This document shows positions 8,838 through 17,781 of a stretch of 53,580 nucleotides of DNA, piece by piece; position 1 is the first letter of the stretch; each line of letters starts with the position of its first letter. The stretch lies in the NCBI GenBank assembly GCA_036721855.1, contig DAIMKF010000010.1, positions 1-53,580 of the forward strand, written 5' to 3'. This DNA is from JAHDNZ01 sp036721855 (GTDB taxonomy: Bacteria > Bacillota > DTU065). The translations under genes were made by a program, and so were the position numbers. The notes under the pieces were generated by a model. It did no database searches. It saw only the letters and a list, made by a program, of their open reading frames with translations, and had not been told where the DNA came from.

Positions 8838-10907
8838 GTGCCCAGAGAGTTCCCACTCGATAAAACGCGCAATATCGGGATTATGGCCCATATTGATGCT
8901 GGTAAAACAACAACAACTGAAAGAATTTTATTTTATACAGGAAAAGTTCATAAGATGGGCGAAACCCATGAAGGCGCTGCTACAATGGACTGGATGGTAC
9001 AAGAACAAGAAAGAGGCATTACCATTACCTCTGCAGCAACAACGTGTCATTGGCGAAATCATCGCGTTAACATTATTGATACACCCGGGCACGTTGACTT
9101 CACCGTTGAGGTAGAGAGGTCACTTAGAGTACTTGATGGAGCAGTCGCTGTATTTTGTGCTGTCGGTGGTGTAGAACCGCAGTCAGAAACTGTTTGGAGG
9201 CAAGCAGATCGATATAGAGTTCCAAGGATAGCATTTATCAATAAGATGGATCGAACCGGAGCGGATTTCTACCGCGTTGTGGATATGATTAAGGAAAGAT
9301 TATCTGCCAACCCGGTTCCGCTTCAACTACCAATAGGCAGTGAAGATAATTTTAAAGGCATGGTAGATTTAGTAACTAACAAAGCAATTATCTACACCGA
9401 TGATTTAGGGACTAGATCGGAAGAAGATCCTATCCCTATGGATATGGTCGAACTAGTAGCGAAAAAACGTCAGGAGATGCTTGAAGCAATAGTTGAAACA
9501 GATGAAAAGCTTATGGCCCGTTATCTTGATGGGGAAGAGCTTAGCCTTGAGGAGATTAAAAAAGCTATTCGGCAAGCAACCTGCACTAATTTAATTGTTC
9601 CGGTATTATGTGGATCAGCTTTCAAAAACAAAGGTGTACAGAGACTTCTTGATGCGGTGGTCGATTATCTGCCATCACCACTTGAGGTTGATGATGTCAA
9701 AGGTATCCATCCCGAAACCGGTACTGAAATTACCAGAAAATCCAGTGATGACGAACCTTTTGCCGCTCTTGCTTTTAAGATTATGAGTGATCCTTTTATC
9801 GGTAAACTCTGTTATTTTAGAGTCTATTCCGGGACACTGGCCTCCGGATCTTATATTCTTAATTCTACCAGAGGTAAAAAAGAACGTATCAGTCGTCTGG
9901 TGCTGATGCATGCTAATCACAGACAGGAAGTTGATAGGGTTTATGCCGGGGATATTGTAGCCGGTGTGGGACTTAAGTTTACTTCCACAGGCGATACTTT
10001 ATGTGATGAGAATAACAAAATCGCCTTAGAAGCTATGACCTTTCCGGATCCGGTTATTGATATTGCCATTGAACCCAAGACTAAAAACGACCAGGATAAA
10101 CTATCTCAAGCTTTGCAGAGACTATCGGAGGAAGATCCTACCTTTCGTGTCAGTACCAATGAAGAAACAGGTCAAACTATCATCGCCGGCATGGGAGAAT
10201 TGCACCTGGAGATTATTGTTGACAGGCTCCTAAGAGAATTTAGAGTCGGTGCCAATGTAGGTAACCCCCAGGTTGCTTATAAAGAAACCATCTCTAAAGC
10301 TACCCGTGCCGAAGGGAAGTTTATTCGCCAGTCAGGTGGCCGCGGCCAATATGGCCATGTGGTCTTGGAATTAAAACCAAACGAGCCGGGCAAAGGCTTT
10401 ATCTTCGAAAATAAAATTGTCGGTGGTGTAGTACCTAAAGAATACATTGCCCCAGTTGAAGCTGGTGTTAAAGAAGCCATGTTATCAGGTGTACTAGCCG
10501 GTTTTCCGGTCGTAGATGTCATAGTGTGTCTGGTAGATGGTTCTTATCACGAAGTTGACTCCAGTGAAATGGCCTTTAAGATTGCCGGTTCAATAGGCTT
10601 TAAAGAAGGGGCCCTTAAGGCAAATCCTGTTCTTTTGGAGCCGGTTATGAAGGTTGAAGTAGTGACTCCCGATGATTTTCTGGGAGATGTAATTGGAGAC
10701 CTTAATAGCAGGCGGGGAAGAATCGGTGGAATGACACAGCGTCCCGGGGCGCAGGAGGTTCACAGTCTTGTTCCGTTATCCGAAATGTTTGGTTACGTGA
10801 ACCAGCTACGTTCTTTAACACAAGGACGCGCCACTTATGTTATGACATTTTCTCATTTTGAGCAGGTTCCAGCCAATATAGCTGAAACAATAATAAAAAA
10901 GGGTTAA
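8838..10907 (+). CDS. fusA: Translation elongation factor G
   Basis: Ribosomal translocase GTPase, 689 residues, full length. The P-loop AHIDAGKT lies at residues 17-24, followed by switch II DTPGHVDF and the guanine-specificity motif NKMD. Domains II-V are complete, ending with the VPLSEMFGYVNQLRS segment of domain V. The start is GTG at 8838, 7 bases after TAAGGAGGGG. tuf follows after 24 bases. The sequence matches the canonical translational EF-G rather than a ribosome-protection protein. Confidence 0.97.
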   Translation: MPREFPLDKTRNIGIMAHIDAGKTTTTERILFYTGKVHKMGETHEGAATMDWMVQEQERGITITSAATTCHWRNHRVNIIDTPGHVDFTVEVERSLRVLDGAVAVFCAVGGVEPQSETVWRQADRYRVPRIAFINKMDRTGADFYRVVDMIKERLSANPVPLQLPIGSEDNFKGMVDLVTNKAIIYTDDLGTRSEEDPIPMDMVELVAKKRQEMLEAIVETDEKLMARYLDGEELSLEEIKKAIRQATCTNLIVPVLCGSAFKNKGVQRLLDAVVDYLPSPLEVDDVKGIHPETGTEITRKSSDDEPFAALAFKIMSDPFIGKLCYFRVYSGTLASGSYILNSTRGKKERISRLVLMHANHRQEVDRVYAGDIVAGVGLKFTSTGDTLCDENNKIALEAMTFPDPVIDIAIEPKTKNDQDKLSQALQRLSEEDPTFRVSTNEETGQTIIAGMGELHLEIIVDRLLREFRVGANVGNPQVAYKETISKATRAEGKFIRQSGGRGQYGHVVLELKPNEPGKGFIFENKIVGGVVPKEYIAPVEAGVKEAMLSGVLAGFPVVDVIVCLVDGSYHEVDSSEMAFKIAGSIGFKEGALKANPVLLEPVMKVEVVTPDDFLGDVIGDLNSRRGRIGGMTQRPGAQEVHSLVPLSEMFGYVNQLRSLTQGRATYVMTFSHFEQVPANIAETIIKKG

Positions 10908-10931
10908 GTCCCAAAGTAAGGAGGCTAAAAA

Positions 10932-12128
10932 ATGGCTAAGGCACATTTTGAGCGTACCAAGCCGCATGTTAACATTGGTACCATTGGTCACGTTGACCAT
11001 GGCAAGACAACTCTAACTGCTGCTATTACTAAGTATTTGTCAAGTAAAGGTTATGCTCAGGTAAGAAAGTATGATGAGATTGATAATGCTCCCGAGGAGA
11101 AAGAGCGTGGTATTACCATTAACACCTCCCACGTAGAGTATGAAACGGATGCTAGACACTATGCTCACGTGGACTGCCCGGGCCATGCTGACTATGTTAA
11201 GAATATGATTACAGGTGCAGCACAGATGGATGGTGCCATCTTGGTAGTTTCGGCTGCAGACGGCCCAATGCCACAGACCAGAGAGCACATTTTGCTCGCT
11301 CGTCAGGTCGGTGTTCCTGCTATCGTTGTTTTCCTTAACAAATCAGACATGGTTGACGATCCCGAACTCATCGAACTAGTTGAGATGGAAGTTCGCGAAT
11401 TGCTTGATGCATATGAGTTCCCCGGTGATGATACACCGATTATCGTAGGTTCTGCCCTTAAAGCTCTAGAGAGCAACGATCTCAATGATGAGTGGAATCA
11501 AGCCATCGACAAGCTCATGAAGATAGTTGACGAATACATTCCACAACCTTCACGTGAGGTTGATAAACCATTCTTGATGCCGGTGGAAGACGTCTTTACC
11601 ATTACCGGTCGCGGCACTGTTGCTACCGGTCGTGTTGAGCGTGGTCAAGTCAAAGTCGGTGACCCTATTGAGATAGTTGGTATTAGTGCGACTAAGAACT
11701 CTGTTGTTACAGGTGTGGAGATGTTTAGAAAGATTCTGGACTTTGCTCAAGCCGGCGATAACGTTGGTGTTTTGCTCCGTGGTATTGAACGCAAAGACAT
11801 CGAGCGTGGTCAGGTTGTGGCCAAACCAGGTTCTATTACACCTCATACCAAGTTTGAAGCCCAGGTCTACGTGTTGAAACAATCTGAGGGTGGCCGTCAC
11901 AAACCGTTTTTCTCAGGCTATCGCCCCCAGTTTTACTTCAGAACCACCGATGTAACCGGTACTATTACTCTGCCTGAAGGCGTAGAAATGGTTATGCCTG
12001 GTGATAACATTGTTATGAATGTTGAACTAATTGCGCCTATCGCTATGGAAGAAAACCTCCGCTTTGCTATTCGCGAAGGTGGTCACACAGTCGGCGCTGG
12101 CGTTGTCAGCAAAATTATCAAGAAGTAA
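10932..12128 (+). CDS. tuf: Translation elongation factor Tu
   Basis: Carries aminoacyl-tRNA to the ribosomal A site. Length 398 residues. P-loop GHVDHGKT at 19-26, switch II DCPGHADY, and the specificity motif appears as NKSD rather than the commoner NKCD/NKVD. Domain II has GRGTVATGRVERG and domain III ends in GGHTVGAGVVSKI. Only one tuf copy is in this window; a second may exist elsewhere. It closes the str operon before a terminator. Confidence 0.98.
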   Translation: MAKAHFERTKPHVNIGTIGHVDHGKTTLTAAITKYLSSKGYAQVRKYDEIDNAPEEKERGITINTSHVEYETDARHYAHVDCPGHADYVKNMITGAAQMDGAILVVSAADGPMPQTREHILLARQVGVPAIVVFLNKSDMVDDPELIELVEMEVRELLDAYEFPGDDTPIIVGSALKALESNDLNDEWNQAIDKLMKIVDEYIPQPSREVDKPFLMPVEDVFTITGRGTVATGRVERGQVKVGDPIEIVGISATKNSVVTGVEMFRKILDFAQAGDNVGVLLRGIERKDIERGQVVAKPGSITPHTKFEAQVYVLKQSEGGRHKPFFSGYRPQFYFRTTDVTGTITLPEGVEMVMPGDNIVMNVELIAPIAMEENLRFAIREGGHTVGAGVVSKIIKK

Positions 12129-12144
12129 AATAGTTCCCAAACGA

Positions 12145-12188
12145 GGTAGCGGCTAAAGCTTACCTGAAGTCGCTACCCGCTTTTTTTG
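12145..12188 (+). terminator. Intrinsic terminator/attenuator between tuf and rpsJ
   Basis: GGTAGCG (12145-12151) pairs with CGCTACC (12171-12177), followed by CGC and a run of seven T. Only 35 bases separate the T-run from the rpsJ start, and no complete promoter fits there, so the S10 operon is probably transcribed by read-through of this structure or from a promoter inside it. Confidence 0.75.
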
Positions 12189-12223
12189 AGACCTTGACAA
12201 TAGTCATAAAGGAGGGAACAGGA

Positions 12224-12529
12224 ATGAATCAAAAGATTAGAATTCGACTTAAAGCCTTTGATCATGCGGTTTTGGACCAATCAGCCCGCAAAATTGTGGA
12301 AACTGCTGAAAGGACCGGAGCAAAGGTTTCAGGACCAATTCCTCTACCAACAGAAAAAAACATTTATACAATTTTACGTTCTGTTCACGTACACAAAGAT
12401 TCCCGCGAACAGTTTGAAATGAGGACACATAAAAGGCTCATTGATATCTTGGACCCTAATGCGAAAACAGTTGATGCTCTGATGAGACTTGACCTGCCTG
12501 CAGGTGTGGATATCGAAATTAAACTCTAA
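12224..12529 (+). CDS. rpsJ: 30S ribosomal protein S10
   Basis: Small-subunit head protein (NusE), also a transcription antitermination partner of NusB. Length 101 residues, typical. The opening NQKIRIRLKAFDHAVLDQS and the VHKDSREQFEMRTHKRLIDI segment are diagnostic. An in-frame extension to 12194 exists, but GGAGGG at 12211-12216 lies 8 bases before the ATG at 12224, which also matches the family start. Confidence 0.98.
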   Translation: MNQKIRIRLKAFDHAVLDQSARKIVETAERTGAKVSGPIPLPTEKNIYTILRSVHVHKDSREQFEMRTHKRLIDILDPNAKTVDALMRLDLPAGVDIEIKL

Positions 12530-12572
12530 AGAATTCCCTCCTGATTCAGGTGTGGCAACTCTTTTATCTGCA

Positions 12573-12601
12573 GTACACTACAAGTGCCAGTGGTAGTGTA
12601 C
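12573..12601 (+). promoter_or_regulatory. Hairpin between rpsJ and rplC
   Basis: GTACACTAC (12573-12581) pairs perfectly with GTAGTGTAC (12593-12601) around an 11-base loop, 25 bases before rplC. There is no T-run. It could be a processing site or an L3/L4-type control element; the sequence alone does not decide. Confidence 0.45.
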
Positions 12602-12626
12602 ACGAACCAGTAAGGAGGTGTAGGTT

Positions 12627-13253
12627 ATGCCCAAAGCTATACTCGGCCGTAAAGTTGGAATGACACAAATATTTGCCAAAGACGGTTCAGCTATTCCTGT
12701 AACTGTAATCGAAGCAGGCCCTTGCAAAGTTGTGCAGGTTAAGACTTTAGAAGTTGATGGTTATAAAGCCGTACAGATTGGATTTGGTGTAATTAAAGAA
12801 CAAAAAGTCAACAAACCGCTAAGTGGCCACTACAAAAAAGCTGCTTTAAGCCCTAATCGTTATCTTAAAGAGGTTGCTCTGGAAGATAAAGAAGACCTCA
12901 AAGTCGGGGATGTAATTAAAACTGATATCTTCAAGGAAGGAGATTTAGTTGATGTTACCGGCCTGTCTAAAGGTCATGGTTTTAGTGGTGTCATTAAAAG
13001 ATGGAATTTCCGCATCGCAGCCAAAGCTCACGGCTCTAAATATCACAGAGGTATAGGTTCTCTGGGTTCGATTGATCCAGCTCGTATTTTTAAAGGCAGA
13101 AAGATGCCGGGACGCTATGGCAACGAGAGGGTTACAATCCAGAATCTTACTGTAGTTGGAGTTGATCCTGAAAAGAATCTTCTTTTAATCAAAGGTGCGG
13201 TGCCTGGTATCAAAGGCAGTCTTGTTACTGTTAGCAAGGCTGTTAAGGCCTAA
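12627..13253 (+). CDS. rplC: 50S ribosomal protein L3
   Basis: Early-assembly 23S rRNA-binding protein near the peptidyl transferase centre, 208 residues. Diagnostic features are MPKAILGRKVGMTQIF at the N-terminus and the GHGFSGVIKRWNF loop that reaches the active site. The ribosome-binding site is TAAGGAGGTG. rplD follows after 33 bases. Confidence 0.97.
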   Translation: MPKAILGRKVGMTQIFAKDGSAIPVTVIEAGPCKVVQVKTLEVDGYKAVQIGFGVIKEQKVNKPLSGHYKKAALSPNRYLKEVALEDKEDLKVGDVIKTDIFKEGDLVDVTGLSKGHGFSGVIKRWNFRIAAKAHGSKYHRGIGSLGSIDPARIFKGRKMPGRYGNERVTIQNLTVVGVDPEKNLLLIKGAVPGIKGSLVTVSKAVKA

Positions 13254-13286
13254 ACTCACTAGTTGCAGGAAAGGAGGCAGCATAAA

Positions 13287-13913
13287 ATGCCCCAAGTGAC
13301 AGTTTTTAATGTCCAGGGTAGAGAGGTAGGGCAGCTCGAGCTTAGCAATAAGGTTTTCGGAGCTAAAGTAAACCCGGTCCTTATGCATGAAGCAGTTGTT
13401 ATGTATCTTGCCCGCCAGAGAGTGGGGACAGCTGCCACCAAGACGAGAGGTTTGGTAAGAGGTGGCGGTAGAAAACCCTGGCGACAAAAAGGCACAGGTC
13501 GTGCCCGTCAAGGTTCTATCCGAGCTCCACAATGGGTAGGTGGCGGTACAGTCTTTGGCCCCTTGCCTAGAGATTATGGTTATACAATGCCTAAAAAAGC
13601 CAGAAGAGCGGCACTTTGTTCAGCTCTGTCGGCTAAGGTTGAAAACCAAAATATTATCGTCTTGGATAATTGGCAGTTGGATACTCCCAAGACCAAAGAA
13701 GTTATGGATGTATTGAAAAATCTTAATGTTGCTGGTAAAAAAGCCTTGATTGTCACAGCTGATAACAACCAAATTCTTTATAAATCAGCTCGCAACATTC
13801 CTAGTGTCAGCACAATTATTGCTCAAAACCTAAACACCTATGAGGTGGTAAACTATGACACCCTCATTATGACCAAGGATGCTGTAGCCAAGGTCGAGGA
13901 GGTGCTCGCCTAA
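13287..13913 (+). CDS. rplD: 50S ribosomal protein L4
   Basis: Exit-tunnel protein (L4/L1e family), 208 residues; in enterobacteria it also represses the S10 operon. The long tunnel loop is visible as TRGLVRGGGRKPWRQKGTG and RQGSIRAPQWVGGGTVFGP. A longer in-frame reading from 13263 exists, but AAAGGAGG precedes the ATG at 13287. Its TAA overlaps the ATG of rplW by one base, indicating translational coupling. Confidence 0.97.
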   Translation: MPQVTVFNVQGREVGQLELSNKVFGAKVNPVLMHEAVVMYLARQRVGTAATKTRGLVRGGGRKPWRQKGTGRARQGSIRAPQWVGGGTVFGPLPRDYGYTMPKKARRAALCSALSAKVENQNIIVLDNWQLDTPKTKEVMDVLKNLNVAGKKALIVTADNNQILYKSARNIPSVSTIIAQNLNTYEVVNYDTLIMTKDAVAKVEEVLA

Positions 13914-14200
13914 TGGAACATGTATATGATGTCATAAGAAAACCGATTGTTACTGAGAAATCTGTGGCTCTAATGGAGAGAAACAAATACACCTTCGTGG
14001 TTGACAAGCGTGCTACTAAAACTCAGATTAAGCATGCTGTGGAAAAGATCTTTAATGTTAAAGTAAAAAATGTAGCTACTATGAATATGAAGGGTAAACT
14101 GCGTACCATGGGAAGAACCCAAGGTTACCGCCCTGATTGGAAGAAAGCTATTGTTACCTTAGCAGAGGGAAGCAGAATTGAGATCCTCGAAGGTATGTGA
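13913..14200 (+). CDS. rplW: 50S ribosomal protein L23
   Basis: Located at the tunnel exit, the docking site for trigger factor and SRP. 95 residues, typical. The DVIRKPIVTEKSVALME opening and the C-terminal GRTQGYRPDWKKAIVTL segment identify it. The start codon overlaps the rplD stop (TAATG). Confidence 0.97.
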   Translation: MEHVYDVIRKPIVTEKSVALMERNKYTFVVDKRATKTQIKHAVEKIFNVKVKNVATMNMKGKLRTMGRTQGYRPDWKKAIVTLAEGSRIEILEGM

Positions 14201-14227
14201 TAACTACCGGCAAAGGAGGTTATTGCT

Positions 14228-15052
14228 GTGGGTGTGAAGTCATTTAAACCTACCTCCCCTAGCCGCCGTTTCATGTCAACTTCAGATTTTGCTGAGGTTA
14301 CTACCGACAAACCAGAGAAATCGCTGCTTGTGCCATTAAAGCAAAAGGGCGGTCGCAATGCTGAAGGTAGAACAACGGCCAGGCATAAAGGTGGAGGCCA
14401 CAAGCGTAAATACCGTATTATTGACTTTAAGCGTGATAAGGATGGCATTCCGGCACGTGTTGCCGAAATCGAATACGATCCTAACAGATCAGCTCGTATT
14501 GCGTTACTAAATTATGCAGATGGTGAGAAACGTTATATATTGCAGCCTGTAGGCTTAAAAGTGGGCGACAGTGTAGTTTCAGGTCCGAATGCAGATATTA
14601 AACCTGGTAACGCTTTACCACTGGCTAATATACCTGTGGGTACTCTGATTCATAACATCGAATTAGAACCGGGTAAGGGTGGACAGATGGTTCGCTCGGC
14701 CGGAACAGGTGCCCAGTTAATGGCCAAGGAAAATGGTTATGCAACTTTGCGTCTGCCTTCAGGTGAAATGAGAATGGTCTTAGAAACATGCCGGGCAACT
14801 GTCGGTCAGGTTGGTAATATCGAACATGAAAACATCAAGATCGGCAAGGCTGGTAGAAATCGTTGGCTAAATAAGCGTCCACAAGTTCGTGGAGTAGCCA
14901 TGAACCCTGTAGACCATCCACATGGCGGTGGTGAAGGACGTGCACCTGTAGGTCATCCTGGTCCTCTAACTCCTTGGGGTAAACCTACACTCGGTTACCG
15001 TACTAGGAAAAAGAAGCCTTCGGATCGTTTAATTGTTAGAAGAAGACGCTAG
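14228..15052 (+). CDS. rplB: 50S ribosomal protein L2
   Basis: Highly conserved protein needed for subunit association and peptidyl transfer, 274 residues. Contains GRNAEGRTTARHKGGGHKR and the C-terminal MNPVDHPHGGGEGRAP stretch with the essential histidine (E. coli H229 equivalent). The start is GTG at 14228, 7 bases after AAAGGAGG. Confidence 0.98.
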   Translation: MGVKSFKPTSPSRRFMSTSDFAEVTTDKPEKSLLVPLKQKGGRNAEGRTTARHKGGGHKRKYRIIDFKRDKDGIPARVAEIEYDPNRSARIALLNYADGEKRYILQPVGLKVGDSVVSGPNADIKPGNALPLANIPVGTLIHNIELEPGKGGQMVRSAGTGAQLMAKENGYATLRLPSGEMRMVLETCRATVGQVGNIEHENIKIGKAGRNRWLNKRPQVRGVAMNPVDHPHGGGEGRAPVGHPGPLTPWGKPTLGYRTRKKKPSDRLIVRRRR

Positions 15053-15100
15053 GATGCGTTGTTTATAACTTCAGTAGATGAAGGGGGGGTTGTGGCAAGC

Positions 15101-15388
15101 ATGGGAAGATCAAGTAAAAAACAGCCTTATATTGAAGAAAAACTATTTAAACGAGTCCAAGAACTAAACGCCAAAGGCGAGAAAAAAGTTATTAAGACCT
15201 GGTCTCGTAGTTCAACAATCTATCCTGAGCTAGTTGGCCACACATTTGCAGTGCACGATGGTCGCAAGCATGTTCCGGTCTATATTACTGAGGACATGGT
15301 CGGGCATAAGCTAGGCGAGTTCGCCCCAACACGGATTTTCCGTGGTCATGGCGGCACAGCAGAACGCGCGTCGGCCCTCAAAAAATAG
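15101..15388 (+). CDS. rpsS: 30S ribosomal protein S19
   Basis: Small-subunit head protein contacting S13 and the A-site finger, 95 residues. KTWSRSSTIYPELVGHTFAV and HKLGEFAPTR are diagnostic. The ATG at 15101 aligns with the family start (M-x-RSxKK). A GTG at 15092 closer to the AGGGGGGG site could add three residues; an even longer frame to 15059 has no ribosome-binding site. Confidence 0.97.
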   Translation: MGRSSKKQPYIEEKLFKRVQELNAKGEKKVIKTWSRSSTIYPELVGHTFAVHDGRKHVPVYITEDMVGHKLGEFAPTRIFRGHGGTAERASALKK

Positions 15389-15406
15389 AGAGAGGGGGAT
15401 AGCTTT

Positions 15407-15748
15407 ATGGAAGCTAAGGCTACTGCTCGCATGATTCGGATGTCGCCAAGAAAAGTTCGTCAAGTTATTGATGCAATTCGTGGCAAAGATCTTCTTGAAG
15501 CCCAAAATATTTTAAAGCTAACACCAAGAAGAGCAAGTCACCACATTGGCAAAGTCTTGAATTCTGCAGCAGCTAATGCAGAAAATAACTTTAATATGAA
15601 TCGTGATGCTTTATATGTAGCTAAGGCCTATGTCGATGAAGGCCCTACATTAAAGAGAGTTAGATTCCATTCAAGAGGCCAGGCAGACACTCTCTTTAAA
15701 AGAACTTGCCACATCACTGTGGTATTAAGCGAAAAAAAGGAGGGATGA
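15407..15748 (+). CDS. rplV: 50S ribosomal protein L22
   Basis: Tunnel-constriction protein, 113 residues. RMSPRKVRQVIDAIRGK and the tip region GPTLKRVRFHSRGQAD are recognisable; no insertion or deletion typical of macrolide resistance is seen in the loop. rpsC starts 3 bases after its stop, so the two are probably coupled. Confidence 0.97.
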   Translation: MEAKATARMIRMSPRKVRQVIDAIRGKDLLEAQNILKLTPRRASHHIGKVLNSAAANAENNFNMNRDALYVAKAYVDEGPTLKRVRFHSRGQADTLFKRTCHITVVLSEKKEG

Positions 15749-15751
15749 CAA

Positions 15752-16387
15752 ATGGGTCAGAAAACGCATCCCTTAGGAATGCGGCTTGGCATTATTAAAG
15801 ATTGGGATGCCAGATGGTATGCGGAAAAAGACTATGCAGCGTTATTGCAAGAAGATCTCAAGATTCGCAACAAAGTAAAAGAAAAGTTTTACAATTCAGG
15901 GGTTGCTCGTATTGAAATTGAAAGAGCTGCAAACATGGTCAAGATTTCTATTCATACAGCCAAGCCAGGTATGGTAATTGGCAAAGGTGGAACCATGGTA
16001 GATGATTTCCGCAAAGAATTAGAAAAAGAGACTGGCAGACAGATTTCGATTAATATCCTTGAAGTCAAAAAGCCTGATCTTGATGCACAGCTAGTAGCAG
16101 AGAACGTTGCCAATCAGTTAGAGAGAAGAATCTCCTTCCGCCGTGCCATGCGTCAGGCTAAACAAAAAGCTATGAGAGCCGGAGCACAGGGTATTAAAGT
16201 TGCAGTTTCCGGGCGTCTTGGCGGAGCTGAAATTGCCAGAACCGAATGGACTCCCGAAGGTTCAGTTCCTCTACAGACTCTACGCGCCGATATAGACTAC
16301 GGTTTTGCAGAAGCTTATACAACTTATGGCAAAATTGGCGTCAAGGTTTGGATCTATAAAGGAGAAGTGCTTCCCGAAAGAAATTAA
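15752..16387 (+). CDS. rpsC: 30S ribosomal protein S3
   Basis: mRNA-entry-channel protein, 211 residues. The KH domain has the GMVIGKGG loop near residues 70-77 and the C-terminal domain has GVKVWIYKGEVLP. The ribosome-binding site AAAAAGGAGGG lies inside the end of rplV. Confidence 0.98.
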   Translation: MGQKTHPLGMRLGIIKDWDARWYAEKDYAALLQEDLKIRNKVKEKFYNSGVARIEIERAANMVKISIHTAKPGMVIGKGGTMVDDFRKELEKETGRQISINILEVKKPDLDAQLVAENVANQLERRISFRRAMRQAKQKAMRAGAQGIKVAVSGRLGGAEIARTEWTPEGSVPLQTLRADIDYGFAEAYTTYGKIGVKVWIYKGEVLPERN

Positions 16388-16411
16388 CGAGTCGCAAGGA
16401 GGCGAGAAGCA

Positions 16412-16843
16412 GTGCTTATACCAAAGCGCGTTAAGTACCGTAAAGTACAGCGCGGCCGTATGAAGGGGAAAGCCATCCGCGGCTCACAGGTATCATCTGG
16501 TGAGTATGGTTTGCAGGCCCTAGAACCTGGATGGATCACTGCAAGCCAGATAGAAGCTGCCCGTGTTGCTATGACAAGATTTATTAAACGTGGTGGCCAG
16601 GTCTGGGTTAAGATATTCCCTGACAAACCTGTTACCAAGAAACCTGCTGAAGTTCGTATGGGTAGCGGCAAAGGTGCTCCCGATCATTGGGTAGCGGTTG
16701 TTCGTCCCGGCCGTGTAATGTTTGAGATTGCTGGTGTTCCAGAAAATCTGGCTAAGGAAGCTATGAGACTGGCAGCTCATAAACTGCCTATTAAAACTAA
16801 ATTTGTAAAGAAAGAAAAGGCAGGTGACGCAAATGAAAGCTAA
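16412..16843 (+). CDS. rplP: 50S ribosomal protein L16
   Basis: Binds the A-tRNA elbow region and 5S rRNA vicinity, 143 residues. KRVKYRKVQRGRMKGKA, VKIFPDKPVTKKPAEVRMG and GKGAPDHWVAVV are diagnostic. Start GTG at 16412 after CAAGGAGG. The end overlaps rpmC by 11 bases. Confidence 0.98.
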   Translation: MLIPKRVKYRKVQRGRMKGKAIRGSQVSSGEYGLQALEPGWITASQIEAARVAMTRFIKRGGQVWVKIFPDKPVTKKPAEVRMGSGKGAPDHWVAVVRPGRVMFEIAGVPENLAKEAMRLAAHKLPIKTKFVKKEKAGDANES

Positions 16844-17033
16844 AGAGGTTCATGAACTTGGCGATATCGAATTGAAGCAACAGCTTGGTAACCTCAAGGA
16901 AGAGCTTTTCAACTTGCGTTTCCAGCTGGCAACTGGTCAACTTGACAATGTCAAGAGGATTTCAGAAGTACGCAAATCTATTGCCAGAGTTAAAACTGTG
17001 ATCAAAGAGCGTGAATTGCTAGCTAAGAAATAA
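16833..17033 (+). CDS. rpmC: 50S ribosomal protein L29
   Basis: Helical-hairpin protein at the tunnel exit, 66 residues. KAKEVHELGDIELKQQL and LFNLRFQLATGQLDN match the family. The ATG at 16833 follows AAAAGGCAGGTG and overlaps the end of rplP by 11 bases; a GTG three codons earlier is inside the ribosome-binding site and unlikely. Confidence 0.96.
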   Translation: MKAKEVHELGDIELKQQLGNLKEELFNLRFQLATGQLDNVKRISEVRKSIARVKTVIKERELLAKK

Positions 17034-17061
17034 CGCCCCAGAGAAGAAGGAGGGGAGTTTA

Positions 17062-17331
17062 ATGGCTAAGGAGACCACTACAGTAAAAACCCACAAAACC
17101 AGAGTCGGATTAGTGGTAAGTGATAAAATGGATAAGACCGTTGTAGTAGAGGTTGTACGACTTTATTCACATCCTCTTTATAAAAAACGTGTCAAAACTA
17201 CCAAGCGCTATAAAGCACATGATGAAGCTAATGAGTGCCAGGTAGGCGATAAGGTACGCATTGAAGAATGTCGTCCTTTGAGCAAAGATAAAAGCTGGAA
17301 GGTTATTAGCATTATAGAAAAAGCAAAATAG
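17062..17331 (+). CDS. rpsQ: 30S ribosomal protein S17
   Basis: Primary 16S rRNA-binding OB-fold protein, 89 residues. GLVVSDKMDKTVVVEV, HPLYKKRVKTTKRYKAHDE and IEECRPLSKDKSWKV identify it. Preceded by AAGGAGGGG. Confidence 0.97.
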   Translation: MAKETTTVKTHKTRVGLVVSDKMDKTVVVEVVRLYSHPLYKKRVKTTKRYKAHDEANECQVGDKVRIEECRPLSKDKSWKVISIIEKAK

Positions 17332-17364
17332 CGGATTATTTGTCTGTAGAGAGGAGGGGTAGAG

Positions 17365-17733
17365 ATGATTCAGCAAGAAAGCATGCTCAATGTGGCAGAT
17401 AACACAGGTGCTCGTAAGGTTCTTTGCATTAGAGTTCTAGGTGGCAGCTCTCGTCGTTATGCTCATGTAGGCGATGAGATAATTGCCACGGTTAAAGAAG
17501 CCAGCCCAGGTGGGACTGTAAAAAAGGGCGAGATAGTTCGAGCAGTTGTGGTAAGAACCCGTCAATCTGTAAGAAGGCCTGATGGTAGCTATATTCGTTT
17601 TGACGATAATGCCGCGGTAATTGTCGATACCCAGAAAAATCCTCGCGGCACACGTATCTTTGGCCCTGTAGCCAGGGAGCTCCGCGAGAAAGAATACATG
17701 CGTATTATCTCCCTAGCCCCAGAGGTCTTATAA
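17365..17733 (+). CDS. rplN: 50S ribosomal protein L14
   Basis: Subunit-interface protein and docking site of the RsfS silencing factor, 122 residues. MIQQESMLNVADNTGARK and the IFGPVARELREKEYMRI C-terminus are diagnostic. Preceded by GAGGAGGGG. Confidence 0.98.
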   Translation: MIQQESMLNVADNTGARKVLCIRVLGGSSRRYAHVGDEIIATVKEASPGGTVKKGEIVRAVVVRTRQSVRRPDGSYIRFDDNAAVIVDTQKNPRGTRIFGPVARELREKEYMRIISLAPEVL

Positions 17734-17781
17734 AAATCTTTTGGGGAAGGCGTTTACAAAAAAGGGGGGAACCAAAATACC

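Noticed and set aside
12194..12199. TTGACA just upstream of rpsJ as a promoter -35
   Set aside because: A -10 at normal spacing would fall at or beyond the ribosome-binding site and start codon, leaving no leader.
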